This document shows positions 1 to 11,284 of a stretch of 64,000 nucleotides of DNA, in pieces. Where the stretch lies: contig NW_006920410.1 of assembly GCF_000344685.1 (NCBI RefSeq), forward strand, positions 3,397,922-3,461,921, in the 5' to 3' direction. Below the pieces are notes generated by a model. That model was not told the origin of the DNA and made no database searches. It saw only the letters and a program-made list of their open reading frames with translations. Positions within the stretch are counted from its first letter, which is position 1, and each line of letters opens with the position of its first letter. The position numbers and the translations under genes are program-made. The stretch is from Gloeophyllum trabeum ATCC 11539. Its lineage: Eukaryota; Basidiomycota; Agaricomycetes; Gloeophyllales; Gloeophyllaceae.

Positions 1-2272
1 ACGGATGATTGGGCTAGTGCAGCAGCCAGTGGAGCTAATGCTTGGCTTTGTTGGGAGCCTAATTGTGACGGAGGCGATTGCGGAAAGGACGGCGTCTGAG
101 GGAGTGGGCCAAAGGAAGGGCCATGTCCATTCAACACATTATCGACTGCGGGGCTCTCGGGTAGTCCATGACGAGACAAGGCGTCTCTAGATAGATGGGA
201 CAATGACCTCTGAGCAGCGAATGGCATGCCGGAGGACCCGGGTGAATTAAGAGGGCCTATTCCAGAGTCACTTAGTCCTCGGACGCCCGCGAGTCCGTTT
301 GCATTCATCGGTATAGCCGGCGAGATGTACGGACTGTCGCTGATTAGGCCATTGTACTCGCCAGTGAAGCCAGCACCACCATCGGGACCGAAGCGACCAT
401 GCCCCATAGGTCCGTATCCAAAGCTATCTATCGAAGAAGCTCGATTGGGGAGAGTACGCTCGAAGGGTGAAGCCGCGGGCAGATAGGAACTATCAAATGA
501 GGTGTCGTTATACCCTCCTCTGAATTGTCGATCAGAGATAGGCTGAGACTCCCGAGGTGCACCGAACCTTGCACCTCGGGCGCCCATGGATGGGTCCCCG
601 GCCGCATAGAGGTTATTTTGAACATTATTACCGAAAGCGGCTGGATCGGGTGAGCCATTGCTGAACCTACCCGCCCCGAGCGACGACGAAGGCGATGCTG
701 AAACACTGGGAGATCCGTTAAGATACGAGTCCAAAGTCGACGTCCGCAAAGAACGCAGTGGAACCGGTTGGTAAGGCTGGGCTATCATTACGGGATCTCG
801 GGGTGGTAGGAGCTGGTCGGCAGATGGTTCAGAACGTCGGGGTAAACCTGGCGGGGCCGTGGACTGAACCAAAGGCGACAAGAATATCTGTCCTCCTCCC
901 GCACGAAGGGCCAACTCCCCAACACTGGTCCATTCGGTGTCAATATGGGTCCTTTTCATTAAAAGGTCGGGCGTGAAATATCCCTCATCGTGCCATTTTT
1001 GCATTACATCAGCACGGAAAGGTCCTAAAGTTGACCATTGATAAGATCCACCATAAGCATTGACGGCTAAAGCAGTAGAGATAGCCCACCTTGAACCTGG
1101 CCTTGCGGGTCGAGGTAAGACCACTCTATGCTCACTAAGTCGGACAGTCCAGGGAGACCTGACGACTTATTGTCCGGATGTACAGACACAGAACCGCCAG
1201 CATTATTACTTGAGTCTCCTGAAGATAAGCTCGCGATTCCATTGTCGAGAACTGCAGTCGTTTCGGACGTGCAGTTGGCCTTATTGTCTTGCGCTGCTGG
1301 TGTACCCGTCGCGGACGTCGTAGCGGAGGACTGCTCGGAACTGGTGCGATCTCCGTGAGCCTGGGCTGACTCCTCTTCCTCCTTGATCTTGTCTCGTTGA
1401 CCATCAGACTGTGGAGCCATCTCACCATGCTCCATGGATATACTATTCGCTCTCAATGGCCCTTCAGATGGTCGCCTGCGAAGATTCCACGAGTCGCCTC
1501 CGTTCAGCACGCCGTCAAAGCCCTGAGTGAACCCAACACGCGTCCGAGGAGAGGGTAGAGCACCTTCGCGGGGACCATTCAGCGCGCCGTGTATTCCAGA
1601 CACCGAGAGCTTTCGAGGAATGATTGAGGGTTGCTGGTCTTATACCCAACACAAGTCAGTCTGGCCCATGGCAGATCATGCGTGGAGAAGTCACCAGTGC
1701 TATCACCCCTTCTTCGTCCCATCAGCGACCCAAACCGCTCTCTCATAGGACTGACACCACCTGAGCTGTTGTGTGCCAGTCGCGGTCTTTCCCCAGTGAG
1801 CGACGTCGCGGCTGAGGATCCCAGATAATCCGTGGACTGTCGTCTGCGCATCTCGGAGTTGAGGGATCCTGCAAAGAGCTGTCCAACACGTGTTAACAGC
1901 GATGTCATCTACGCAACGTGATATGCGGGTTATAACCTTCTTCTCTGCTTCAGTCCACTCTTTGAGTGCGGCGGGCTCAGAGCCCACCTCGCGGACAATA
2001 CCTTCCCATCGCTCAACCTCTAGTCCTAGTCCGCCCCGTCCTCCGCCTTCCTTGTAAATTCTGAGCATGTCTTCCTTTGAGTACTTAAATGGGTTAGATG
2101 ATTCTCTCTTTTCCTCCGGTGGCTGCGGCGCAGGAGTAACGAGAGATGAATATGAGGAAGCCGCAGGGAGTCCACTAGACTGGAGCGGCGGTGAGGGAGC
2201 TGCCTGAGACCGAGGGGTCTGTGGCTTGGTGCGCATCCATTCTGGACCAAACTGGAGAGTTGCGGCAGTCAT
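1..2272 (-). CDS. GYF-domain protein, C-terminus cut by window edge
   Basis: The gene reads leftward from the ATG at 2270-2272 and leaves the window before its stop. The protein opens with a Pro/Ser-rich stretch and a segment containing NPFKYSKEDMLRIYKEGG. A GYF domain is spelled by WSYLDPQGQVQGPF followed by WHDEGYF, split by a 65-base intron at 1025-1089. The rest (positions 1-950) is low complexity, rich in Ser, Pro, Gly, Asn and Gln. GYF domains bind proline-rich peptides; fungal relatives such as Smy2 act in mRNA-linked and secretory processes. An N-terminal conserved block, a mid-protein GYF and a disordered tail is the usual layout of the Smy2/GIGYF type. A further intron lies near 1600-1640, where I could not fix the exact border. 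The family call is secure; the specific process is inferred. Confidence 0.85.
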
Positions 2273-2558
2273 TCTGATCGACTTCGACGTCTGATGAGCG
2301 GCGGGCGTGTGCAGGCGAATTGCAGAGTGAGAGCAAGAGTTGCGGGAACGAGAAATGGAAAGAATTCTCAAATCAGCCACACTCTTCGAATGGCCGGGCA
2401 CGAGTCTACTTCAGGGCCGGTGCCGCTAAACTTAGCACAAAAGGAGTCCAATGGACGATGCTGTTCTCTAAAGAGCGAACATAGTGTAAGATAAATACTT
2501 GATTATACGCGGTGACTCTACATCCTTTTGGCTACATCTGGTTGTCCGTAGTAGAGCC

Positions 2559-5080
2559 TTATTTTAATGTTACCCGCCATCTGGCTGGCGGAAGAGCTGT
2601 TACAGAGCGATCCGAATGAGTACAAGGCATCACAGCAACGAGACAATGAAGAACATTACCTTGAAGCCTCCTAGCAGTCGGCGCGATGTAGAAGACAAAG
2701 AACAGAACGCCAAACGTAATGCAGATCGCCGAGACCCAGTAATATCCATCGCGCTCCGTGACACACTCTCCACCAACATCTGCACAATGAGCTTTCCCTT
2801 GATCGCTCACGCATTCAGAAGCTTGTAGCGGAGCTTAATCACAGACAAACGATGGAGCTCAAAGGAAACCCACCTTTGAGAGCTAATTCTTCCCCTGCTT
2901 CCTTTACCTTGCATGTCGCAATGCTGAACATGTCCACGCCTGCAAACAAAGGTCAACCCACTGGAGGTGCCATACGCTGAAAATATGCACCTTTCAGGAC
3001 GAAATAACGCGGCCACGTGCCGCCGAGGTTAGTGAAGGTATTAAGAAGCTACATCAATGTCAGCAAGCTAACCGGGTGACAGACAGGAGGTTCCCAGCGC
3101 TCACCGTCATGTATGTTCCACCTATAAGTGGATCTGAAATACGAGTATGGAAGGCCGATATTCCCACAAACTGTATTGTTCTGTATTCCTCTCCGTTAGC
3201 GCCTATGCATTCCCCATGCGGAAAACGCAGAAGACCCACGAGGAGAATGACTGTAGCACAGTATGAAGAACCAAAAACACGAAGAAAGCAGGTGAGATGG
3301 GAGGCTTGGGGAACCAGTACACGATCAGGGTCGACATGAACGCGAATCCGAGTCTCGGCCAGAAAGCGTAGAGCCAAGGACGCAACGGTTTGTCTGGCGT
3401 GGCCCAACGAGCCGCAAGCCATCCTCCAACAATCTGAACTGGGAAATCAATGAGGACGGCAAGAGCGAGGTCTTCCCGGCCTAAGCCTTTCTCGACCATT
3501 TTCAGTTGCGTCACAGCTTCGTTCGCCTGGAAGCCAATCTTCGCAAACAGATGCATGATGAGCATGGATTGCACGTCTGTTAAAGGGTCAGTTAAGGGTC
3601 AGCATTTAAGTAGCAAGGCTCATAACACCACAGACGTTTGAGTTTGCATATGTCCCAAATGTTCTTGTATACCGACTTAATGTTCATGTCTGCTTGGTCC
3701 AGGTTCTCCTTATCCTGATGTATGACTTCATCAGGACTGGAGCGACCTATCAGAGGCTCGGATACTCACTTCCTTCTTGAAGAATAACAGCCAGATCGTC
3801 GCAAAATAGCACACTGCGGCCCAGAACCGGAGGTAAGCACTCAGCGTGAGCCGAGGGAGACCCCATCTCTCGCTGAGACCATTATTCAGTCGGAATACTT
3901 GATCAGTCTGGGAATCAGCTTACGCGAATGCCTCACTATTGAACGCCAGGAAAACGGTGAATGACGCAAAATAGCCAGTGTTCAGCCCGATTGTCTGGCA
4001 GGTCGAAGCATAGGAGAGATTCTCCTCCGAAAGCAAGGTCAATGCCCATCCTAACATCACCAGTTACTCGTGTCCATAGCGATACTGGCTGGACGCACCA
4101 TCGACAGCGATATCTACAGAGTTCATGAGCACAAGAAGCATGCACATTGGCGCATGAATAACACACCTTGAGTCGCAGACATCGTGACTAATGTGAGGAA
4201 AAGACCTGTAAGACCGTAGACGTTCTCTCCTGGCTAGCACATGGGTCATGAGATATACATAACAAATGCTTCAGGAGTACGAACATTCTCCAAAAGCTCA
4301 TGCGAATAGAAGGATATGTATAGCATGATTGAGCCGATCACGACCTGCATTGGTATAATCCAGGACTTTCTTCGTCCAACAGACGGAAGAAATATCGAGT
4401 CCACTATGGGCGACCATAGCAGCTTCAGGGAGTACGGGTAGCTTGCTAACGAGAATACACCAAGCTGGGAATATGAAAGATGCTCCCGCAGCAAGAACGG
4501 CATGGACCCTTTCCAGCGATAAAGTTAGGACAAGTGAACAAGGGCGAAGCATGTATACGGACCTAATGCAAGTCCCAGCTGTAAATGACACATGAGGAGC
4601 TGAAGATAAACGAGATATACAGACGACCTACTGGAACACCCTGAATAAGATCTTGGAAATACGTTCAGCATGCGAGATTCACAAGTCAAGCGCGGACTTA
4701 CAGAGCAGTATTAACAGGGCCATTCCACCCTTGTCCTTCGAGGACAGAGATCTCCCTTCCTTACTCTTCTCTTTAGCTCCTAGCCCATCTGCGCCCACAG
4801 CTGCCCGTCGCCTCTCCTCATCTCCAAGCAAACTCATCTCCACCTCGTCGCTTTCGAGTCCATTTTCGCCTGGCCAGTCCTCGATATCCCTTGGTGTCCG
4901 AGCTGTTCTGGCTGTGATAGGGGTACGCGGGACCACCTGCACCGAATCTAAAGACGAGGCCATTGCATGGTTCTCGTTTGTCATTCCCTTGCTGCCTGGC
5001 GAAGGAACCTTTCTATTCGGATTTGATTTGTGACGGTGTCGCGGCTTGGGGCTTGGAGAGGGACGAGATTTGGTAGACAT
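2559..5080 (-). CDS. Acetyl-CoA transporter, SLC33A1/AT-1 type
   Basis: This is a polytopic membrane protein of the major-facilitator-like AT-1 family, which imports acetyl-CoA into the ER/Golgi lumen. The start at 5080 gives a Ser/Pro/Arg-rich cytosolic N-terminus of about 110 residues. Hydrophobic segments typical of the family follow: LLWSPIVDSIFLPSVGRRKSW with the next helix (4246-4503), a DIAVDG motif (about 4090-4110), a block near 3200-3570 including LALAVLIDFPVQIVGGW, and DPLIGGTYMT near 3120. The C-terminal helix reads VSAICITFGVLFFVFYIAP. A final phase-1 intron joins RRLQ to ALPPARWRVTLK and the stop at 2559. There are about nine short introns. Exon borders in 3570-4060 are approximate. 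The family call rests on the overall pattern and is firm; substrate is by family. Confidence 0.85.
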
Positions 5081-5372
5081 GCAGCTGCGCTGTTGATGCC
5101 CACGAAGCGGTAACCGTCGTGGCAGGCGTTCTCGTTCGGGGGGAATACGAAGCGTATGTGGCTGCAGACGCGGGGTCTGATCCGCGTCTTGAAGACCACG
5201 TCACGCGTGCGCTTCGAAGTCTCGCTCTCATTGGCTACTGAGCTTAATGGAGTACGCTGCCTTAGAGACCGCTCATACGCAGCACAAATGCCTCTCTACC
5301 GGCAGTCGGCAAATGTACACAACCCCGCACCATTCCATCATTCCACCAGGGCGTTCATTGATAAACCATCGG

Positions 5373-7817
5373 TTACAGAACAAGTCCTATCTCAACGGCG
5401 TCCATGGCCCTTGTCATATCTTCGATATCCGAATCAAGGAAATCGCTTTCTAGAGTGAAGCCGTCCCCGGTATAGGTCGTACTGTGGGTAGGCGTTGGGA
5501 GATATTCCCCGGGAATGTGCAACCGAGCAAGAGAGTAAGGGGAATCTAGCGATGACGGTCAGTTAACGAGCTGACAATTGAGGTCGGGAGCAAACACACC
5601 TCGACCCCGCTCAGCTGCCAGAGGACTCGCTACGCTGGTCTGCGGCGTCTTGCGCGCCCTCTTTCGGGTAGTGAAGAGCGGCTCTAGCCTCCCTTCCCTG
5701 CAAGCACCACATACTGTTGTCGAACCGAAGTCAGATCAGCACTCTCAGATCAACTGGCGCATTTTCAGTTCCTTGCTCACCGCATTCCTCAGGGTTAATA
5801 GATTTGCTGAACCGTCCGTATCTAAGAGTGTCCGCAGTGAGAAGCATGAGGGATGCGAGAGGTGCAATTCCTCACATCTTCGAACATTTCTGGCATTCTG
5901 CAGGGACAAGGCAGTTGGCGCGAATATGCAGACTGAAGGGGTTGCATCTCACTTACGCCATTCATACTTGTAAGAAATCTCGTAGTTGTGCCTTGTCTGT
6001 GAAGGGGATTGGTGAGATTGCAGACTTACTGAAGGGCAAGTTTCTCACTGATATTTCGATATCTGGTCGCTTGCGCATGACTTTACAAGCCCTGAGGGAA
6101 CAATGAGCACGGGAAAATCCGTTGCAGGCCAGGTACTTGCCAAGCGTTGAAGTTTTTGCCGTGCCCTGTTGTTGGGTCATGGTCGATTATCCAGCAAGCA
6201 AGGTGACACATTTCATGCGCCAGCGTGAACCTAATACGTTCTGCATGCGACTGAGCCAGAAGTCCACGGTCATTCAGCTATGGCCTTACCTTCGCAGTCG
6301 AGTATCTTTCTGGCAAGCTCTATCGATGCACTCTTGGTCCCATCGCTCGATCTAGTGAACGGGATCCCATCAATCACTACTATCTGCAACGGATAACGAC
6401 GAAACCGCACTTATGCCACCTAGCTTTACCAGCAGTCGTCAGTAGCCTCGGATTCCACACCAGTTCAGTATCAGCAGGCAACCTGTCCTTAAATATAGTA
6501 CGATTCAATTCAATGAATAGCTTTTCTGCATACGCGGCGCGCTCCGCATGTTCGGCTGCCTCGCGAGCTTTCTTCGTCATTCGCGGTTGCCTGGGCGTCC
6601 TAGAGGAGCCCGCGCGCGACGGGGTCTGCGGGAGCATACCGCTAGCCGGAAGTGATTCCACATCCTCGGAATCACTATCCACAGCACTGACAGCTCGTCT
6701 TGGGGTAGTTGGAGCTCTGCGAGTGCTGACGCTAGAAGGCACTGCTGGCGTAGATGCACCAGGTGCCTTCTTCTTGCGCAGCGGCGTCCTCGCAGCCCTG
6801 GGCTCATTCCTGGGTATCGCCAAGGACTGTAAGTAGGTGGAAAGATCGATCGAGCGAGAGCTTACAGCATCAGGATCGAGCCGTCATCTACTTCCCGAGG
6901 TTCCTCATCAGCATATAACGGTAACATCCTGGATGCGGATGATACCGGTTCATCTGGCGCAGGAGGCAAAACTGCCTTGTTCTTTGACCTTGGCTTGGGT
7001 TTCGGTCTCAGGTCGACAGGCTCTGGATCGCTGTCAGTGAGTTCAATGATATTTGGTTCGTCGGCAGAAGCTTTTAATATCGACCCTTCCTGGCTGTCGG
7101 AGACATGGGTAGTAGTCGAGCTATGCACGGTGACTTGACTATCATCCCGAGGAATGTCTCGTTGCTTAGATGAGCCAAATTGCCCAGGAGTTGAGATAAA
7201 ATCCCTTACAATCGGCATAGCGAGGGTTAGACACGAATTTATGATATAAAAGGAAAGCCCTACATGTTCCGAGGCCGCACTGCAGAGACGGATGGAGATC
7301 CTCTGGCCGTCGTACCAGTCGTCGTTGTAGCCGCAGGAGCAGTGGGTTGTTTAGTCCCTAGGCCACCGAGCTTTGCACGTGTAGGACGTCTGACAAGATT
7401 GAACAGACTATAGAGACTCCACATGAGACTTCGAGTGCGTACCTCGGCTGCTCGTCCTCAGAGTCCGAAGATATCTCGATGATTTCGAGGACCTTTTTCG
7501 TCTTGGTACTCAAGTCCTCTCCACCTTCTCGAGTGCCAGTGTTCATCCTGCATAACCATTAATCATCGCGAAACCGTCTGAACATTACTCCTTCAGCCCC
7601 ACTGTAGTGCCACTCACCTCTCCTCCTCGCTATCCGGTATAACTTCGTTACTCGAGTCGCGCGTCCGTACAGCTCTCGCCCTTGCACTCGGAGTAACATT
7701 CCCAGGTTTGAGATGATTACGCGCCTTCGAAGGCGTGTTCAAGTCCATATCCCGGAGAGACGGTTCCCGCCGGAGGCCCCGCGCTTGCGTATCATCGCCT
7801 TGCGCGACCTCCTTCAT
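5373..7817 (-). CDS. GCNA-like SprT metalloprotease with SUMO-interaction-like motifs
   Basis: The catalytic centre reads LAHEMCHLACWIIDHD (about 6182-6230), an HExxH zinc protease motif of the SprT family, which cleaves DNA-protein crosslinks. Before it lies the SprT lead-in FIELNRTIFKDRLP and VWNPRLLTTAGKARWHK. After it come NAWACKVMRKRPDIEIS, TRHNYEISYKYEW and a zinc ribbon (CQKC ... KIYGRFSKSINPEECVCGAC). The N-terminal half is disordered and acidic, with three hydrophobic-acidic motifs: NEVIPDSEEE, EIIEISSDSEDE and NIIELTDSD. The layout of disordered SIM-like region, SprT, then zinc finger matches GCNA/ACRC proteins; I see no HMG box after it. The start at 7817 is the first in-frame ATG after a stop. 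The last exons run RDSPYSLARLHIPGEY to the stop at 5373. One intron is GC-AG (6092-6140). Nuclear genome maintenance is inferred from family. Confidence 0.85.
6092..6140 (-). other. GC-AG intron in the SprT gene
   Basis: On the minus strand the exon ends AACGCTTG and the intron starts GCAAGT. It ends CCCTCAG 49 bases later. Only this junction keeps the conserved reading NAWACKVMRKRPDIEIS open. Using the GT four bases downstream of the GC puts the next exon out of frame with an immediate stop. GCAAGT is the usual extended consensus of GC-type donors. Confidence 0.75.
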
Positions 7818-8471
7818 CGTGCATATCGTCGTAGAGACTACAAATACGAGATATCAGCAGCTCCTCCGCGGGGCAACTCGACAAGTTCAAAAGCAACGCA
7901 AACAAGGTACCCAACTGCGCGGGATTCGATCTCGGAACCGCGTCGCGTTCCCCATTATGTGCATCACGTGCCCCGTGTCCTCTTCACCTCCTCCCGCCTG
8001 GAAAGGCAGTCGATATGTCGCAAATGACCAGTCTCCCAAGGGTATCGGCTATTCATGATCACAAACCACGATACATCCTGTTATGAAACTCTATCCGTAC
8101 ACTTAATGGTATATGCAAGACTCCTCGACAAATAGTGCTCTATACTAGCTCTATAAATACCCCATATTCTATCAAACAGTTCACCCAAATACCCCTCAAC
8201 CCGCTACCATGAGTCCATGACATACAAGAACTTCCCAAGGGGACATGATACAATTGACCGATGTAGAATAGATACAGCAGCGAACCAGATCCTACAATCT
8301 ATGCGTGTCCGTGTGGGGGGAAAGCGCCCGACGAGGGATATGAATATACAGGTCGTCGCGGGTCGTAAAGTGGAGCGTGAGAGGAATAAGTACGTGCAGG
8401 AGGATGAGTATTGCTTGAGTTGAGAGGGTATTGACTTGCAGATGAGGTCGAGAGAAGGGAGTGCTGGATGC
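7818..8471. other. Intergenic: upstream of SprT gene, downstream of GH16 gene
   Basis: No supportable gene lies here. Both neighbours are on the minus strand, so the left part holds the promoter and 5' UTR of the SprT gene and the right part the 3' end of the GH16 gene. Short ORFs on the plus strand show no family signature. An AT-rich stretch with TATAAATA lies around 8151-8158. Confidence 0.5.
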
Positions 8472-9998
8472 TTACGAAGAAGATTGGTTCTTCTCCTGGT
8501 AGACCTTGACGTAGTTTACTTCCCAGTCTACAAAATGGCCATCAATACAAACATACCAACGAAAACCATATCAAAACACTCACAAGCATCCTCAAACGCG
8601 CTCCCCTCCGCCCTCACAAACTGCTCACAAGTCGCGTACCCAGTCCTCTGCGCGCAGCTCTGCTCCTGCCCGGGGATCCCGGCGGTGTTCCACACGCCGC
8701 TCGCCCAGTCCCCGCACAGCGTCGTGTCAAAGATGGCGGTGTGGTCGTAGAAGAAGGTGGTCATGTTGCAGGAAGTCGCCGGCCAGAGCGCCATGGGCGT
8801 GCCCCACGCGGAAGACGTGGGGTCCGGGTTACCGGCAGCGATGTCGGATGGGATAGACGAACGAGGGAAAAAGTAGACTGAGATCGATTCAGTGGTCCAA
8901 TGCACTGAAGAGAACCATAGTCAGTATACACGAACGACATGACGACATCGGTAGACGTACTGGCATAGACACCTCCATTGACCTTATTGAATCCCGATCC
9001 GTAAGAGGTAGCATCATTGGACCGGATGCCACACCCAGCGTTGTTTGTCTCTGCGGCGGCACAATTCGTCGTCGCCACGAGCGTCCCGGTAATATCCAAG
9101 CTCGGGCCTTGGCTAGTGGCATTGGTCGCCGGCGTATTGGCCGGAACCGTCGTCAACGACGGTATCGAGCAGCCCGGGTTGGTGTGTATCGTCGCCTGGT
9201 TGTTTGTGTAATCGTTCACACCCTCGACGACGTCGATCTCGCCGCCAGCGGGCCAGTTCGGGCCGTTGCTCCAGAACGCCGGCCATGTCCCGCACCCGGT
9301 GGGCATGTGCACCGCGTCCATGAGGACGAGGCCGAGCGTCCACGATGCCTGGGTCGTTATGCGCACGGATGCGCGGTTCGCGGTGGCGCTGAGGTTATTC
9401 GTGGTGTCGACTTTCATCAGGGCGGTACCGCTGGAAGAGATTGAAGCCAACCCTTGGCTCATGGCGTCACTCTGGCTGAGGTAATTGACGATGCCATGCG
9501 TAGGATCCGCCGTATCCCAGAAGTCCCACCCATCAAAGAAGTTCTTTCCTTGCTACAAACGATACCAGGTTAGACCTCATCCGGGACAGAAAAGTAAAGG
9601 GTACGCGCCCAGGAATGAACCAAATTCCAATTCGAAGATGCCGAGGGAGTCGCTTTGGGCGGAGGTACGCCGATAGTAGCGGAGGGATTAGCAGAGCTTG
9701 ATCCCTTACTCCCTGAACTCGTTCCGTTGCTCGAAGTCCCTCCGCCGAGGCTCTTACCCCCAGAGACGCAGAAAACTTTCTGAACAACTGCGTCAATATC
9801 AGGGGTCACGTCCCGAGGTACTAGGAGTGCGCCGGAGGGTTCACCGATGCCCTTGAGGGCTATCCGGAGATCCCGAGCGAGTCCCTTGCTGTGGCGGAGA
9901 GCGGTCTCGTGCGCCCTCTTCAGGATGCTTGCAGAAACGGTCTCCGGAGCATGCAGAAGGGATGCTGAGAGAAGAATGAGGGATAATGGGAGCTGCAT
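8472..9998 (-). CDS. Secreted GH16 endo-beta-1,3(4)-glucanase
   Basis: The protein starts at 9998 with a signal peptide (MQLPLSLILLSASLLHAPETVSA). A Ser/Gly/Thr-rich linker of about 60 residues and the GH16 domain follow. The catalytic motif is GGEIDVVEGVND (about 9215-9250), where the two Glu and the Asp of E-x-D-x-x-E act as nucleophile, helper and acid/base. Other family landmarks are FFDGWDFWDTADPTHG, MPTGCGTWPAFW and ATSCNMTTFFYDHTAIFDTTLCGDW (quoted in part: ATSCNMTTFFYDH). The last exon encodes YWEVNYVKVYQEKNQSSS and stops at 8472. No membrane or GPI signal is seen. Enzymes of this type cut mixed or 1,3-linked beta-glucan, as in cell walls or laminarin; wood-decay fungi often secrete several. 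Introns lie near 8510-8570, 8900-8960 and 9550-9605. Confidence 0.93.
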
Positions 9999-11284
9999 CT
10001 TGTCTATGTGTCGTCGAGGAGCGAGTGAGAGAGCGCGCGGGATAGTGTGTAACGGAAAAGAAAGATCGTAGGAGGGTGCGAGAATTTAAGTACTGCGGCT
10101 CAGCCGGAATGTCGATGTACGCCGTACAGACGGAGAAAAGTCGTGCACAGGTGGTCGTGACGGTCGAGGTTTAAGTAGAGGAAGAGGGCACACAGACGGG
10201 ATGGAGGATGGAGGCGCGGAGCAAAAGGGCCACACGCCGCGTGTTGCCGCAGTAACCAGTTTTGTCCCTGCCTATTCTTGTCTGGACATCTTTGCTCCAG
10301 CGCCATGTCCGTCCTTGTCCTCCAGCAAAGCGCCTTTCTGCGTACTGGGCCACGGCACAACAGGCCGAAAGGACATGTAGTGGCGTGCGTTCGCGTCGCA
10401 GGTCGTTTCGAAACTCTAATAGATTGCGATTAACGTCCATTCAGTGGCTATACACGATCATCATAATGAGATCCCGGCTTTCATATTCGCGATCCATCCG
10501 CTCCCGCTCGCCGACTCCTTTCCAGTGACCTGCACGCCTCTGCTGCCCTTCTGTCGCCTGAATACAACACGCATCTGTCTTGGGACGGACGCGCTCACGT
10601 CTGATCACGCTGGACAGTGCATCCGTCGCCGCCGGAACAACAACCTCGTGGGGGGACACCCAGTCTGCATTAAAATCACAGCCTACGCTGCTGAACGAGT
10701 CGCCTATGTGTCTCAGCAGTGTAATCTTCTAACAGGACATGATGCTGTAGGCTCTATCTGGGCCGACATGCTCTCACATCACCTTTTTGCAGCTTTGCGT
10801 GTCGGGACGAAAGATATTGCTAGTCAGCTACATATGCTAGATATCCGCCGCCGTATAACTGCTCTCATGGGCTCAAGCACTCGTCATATCTGGTCGAGTC
10901 TACAGGGAATATCTTCCTTCCAGTGCCCACGGATCCCTTGTATTCTGGTCAAAGTCATGCTCATGCAGCTCTGCATGCATACATACATGTCATTGCAATC
11001 ATTACCGATCAAGTACCTATCTGTGCTTACGCACAACTAGTCACCGACATATCTCGCTTGCGTGATGATAGAGATGTCGGACAGAAAAAAAGAAGAAAAC
11101 CGAAATCAAAAGCGCAGGGAATATATAATAAAAGAGCGTACTAATAGTTCACCACAAAAACAACAACCATAATGTACACTGGAACGCACCGCAATAAATC
11201 GATCTAACATCGAACACCAACACTGAACGGGGTAAAAGGTCTCCATAGCATGCGCATCGTCCCGTCCCAGCAGAACTGCTACCG
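9999..11284. other. 1.3 kb without a recognisable gene
   Basis: This stretch separates the GH16 start from the VAC8 stop, both minus strand, so it holds the GH16 promoter on its left and the VAC8 3' UTR on its right. A plus-strand ORF at 10444-11040 (198 codons) has no signal peptide, repeat or family motif and an ordinary random composition, so I do not call it. Near 11080-11130 there is an A-rich stretch. No RNA gene was recognised. Confidence 0.5.

Noticed and set aside
6862..7218. The short ORF here as a separate small acidic protein
   Set aside because: It joins in frame to the exons on either side (NM to DFISTPGQFG on the right, LN to EPRAARTPLR on the left), so it is an internal exon of the SprT gene.
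10444..11040. Plus-strand ORF of 198 codons in the gap before VAC8
   Set aside because: No domain, signal peptide, repeat or intron signals, and composition like translated non-coding DNA. Length alone does not support it.
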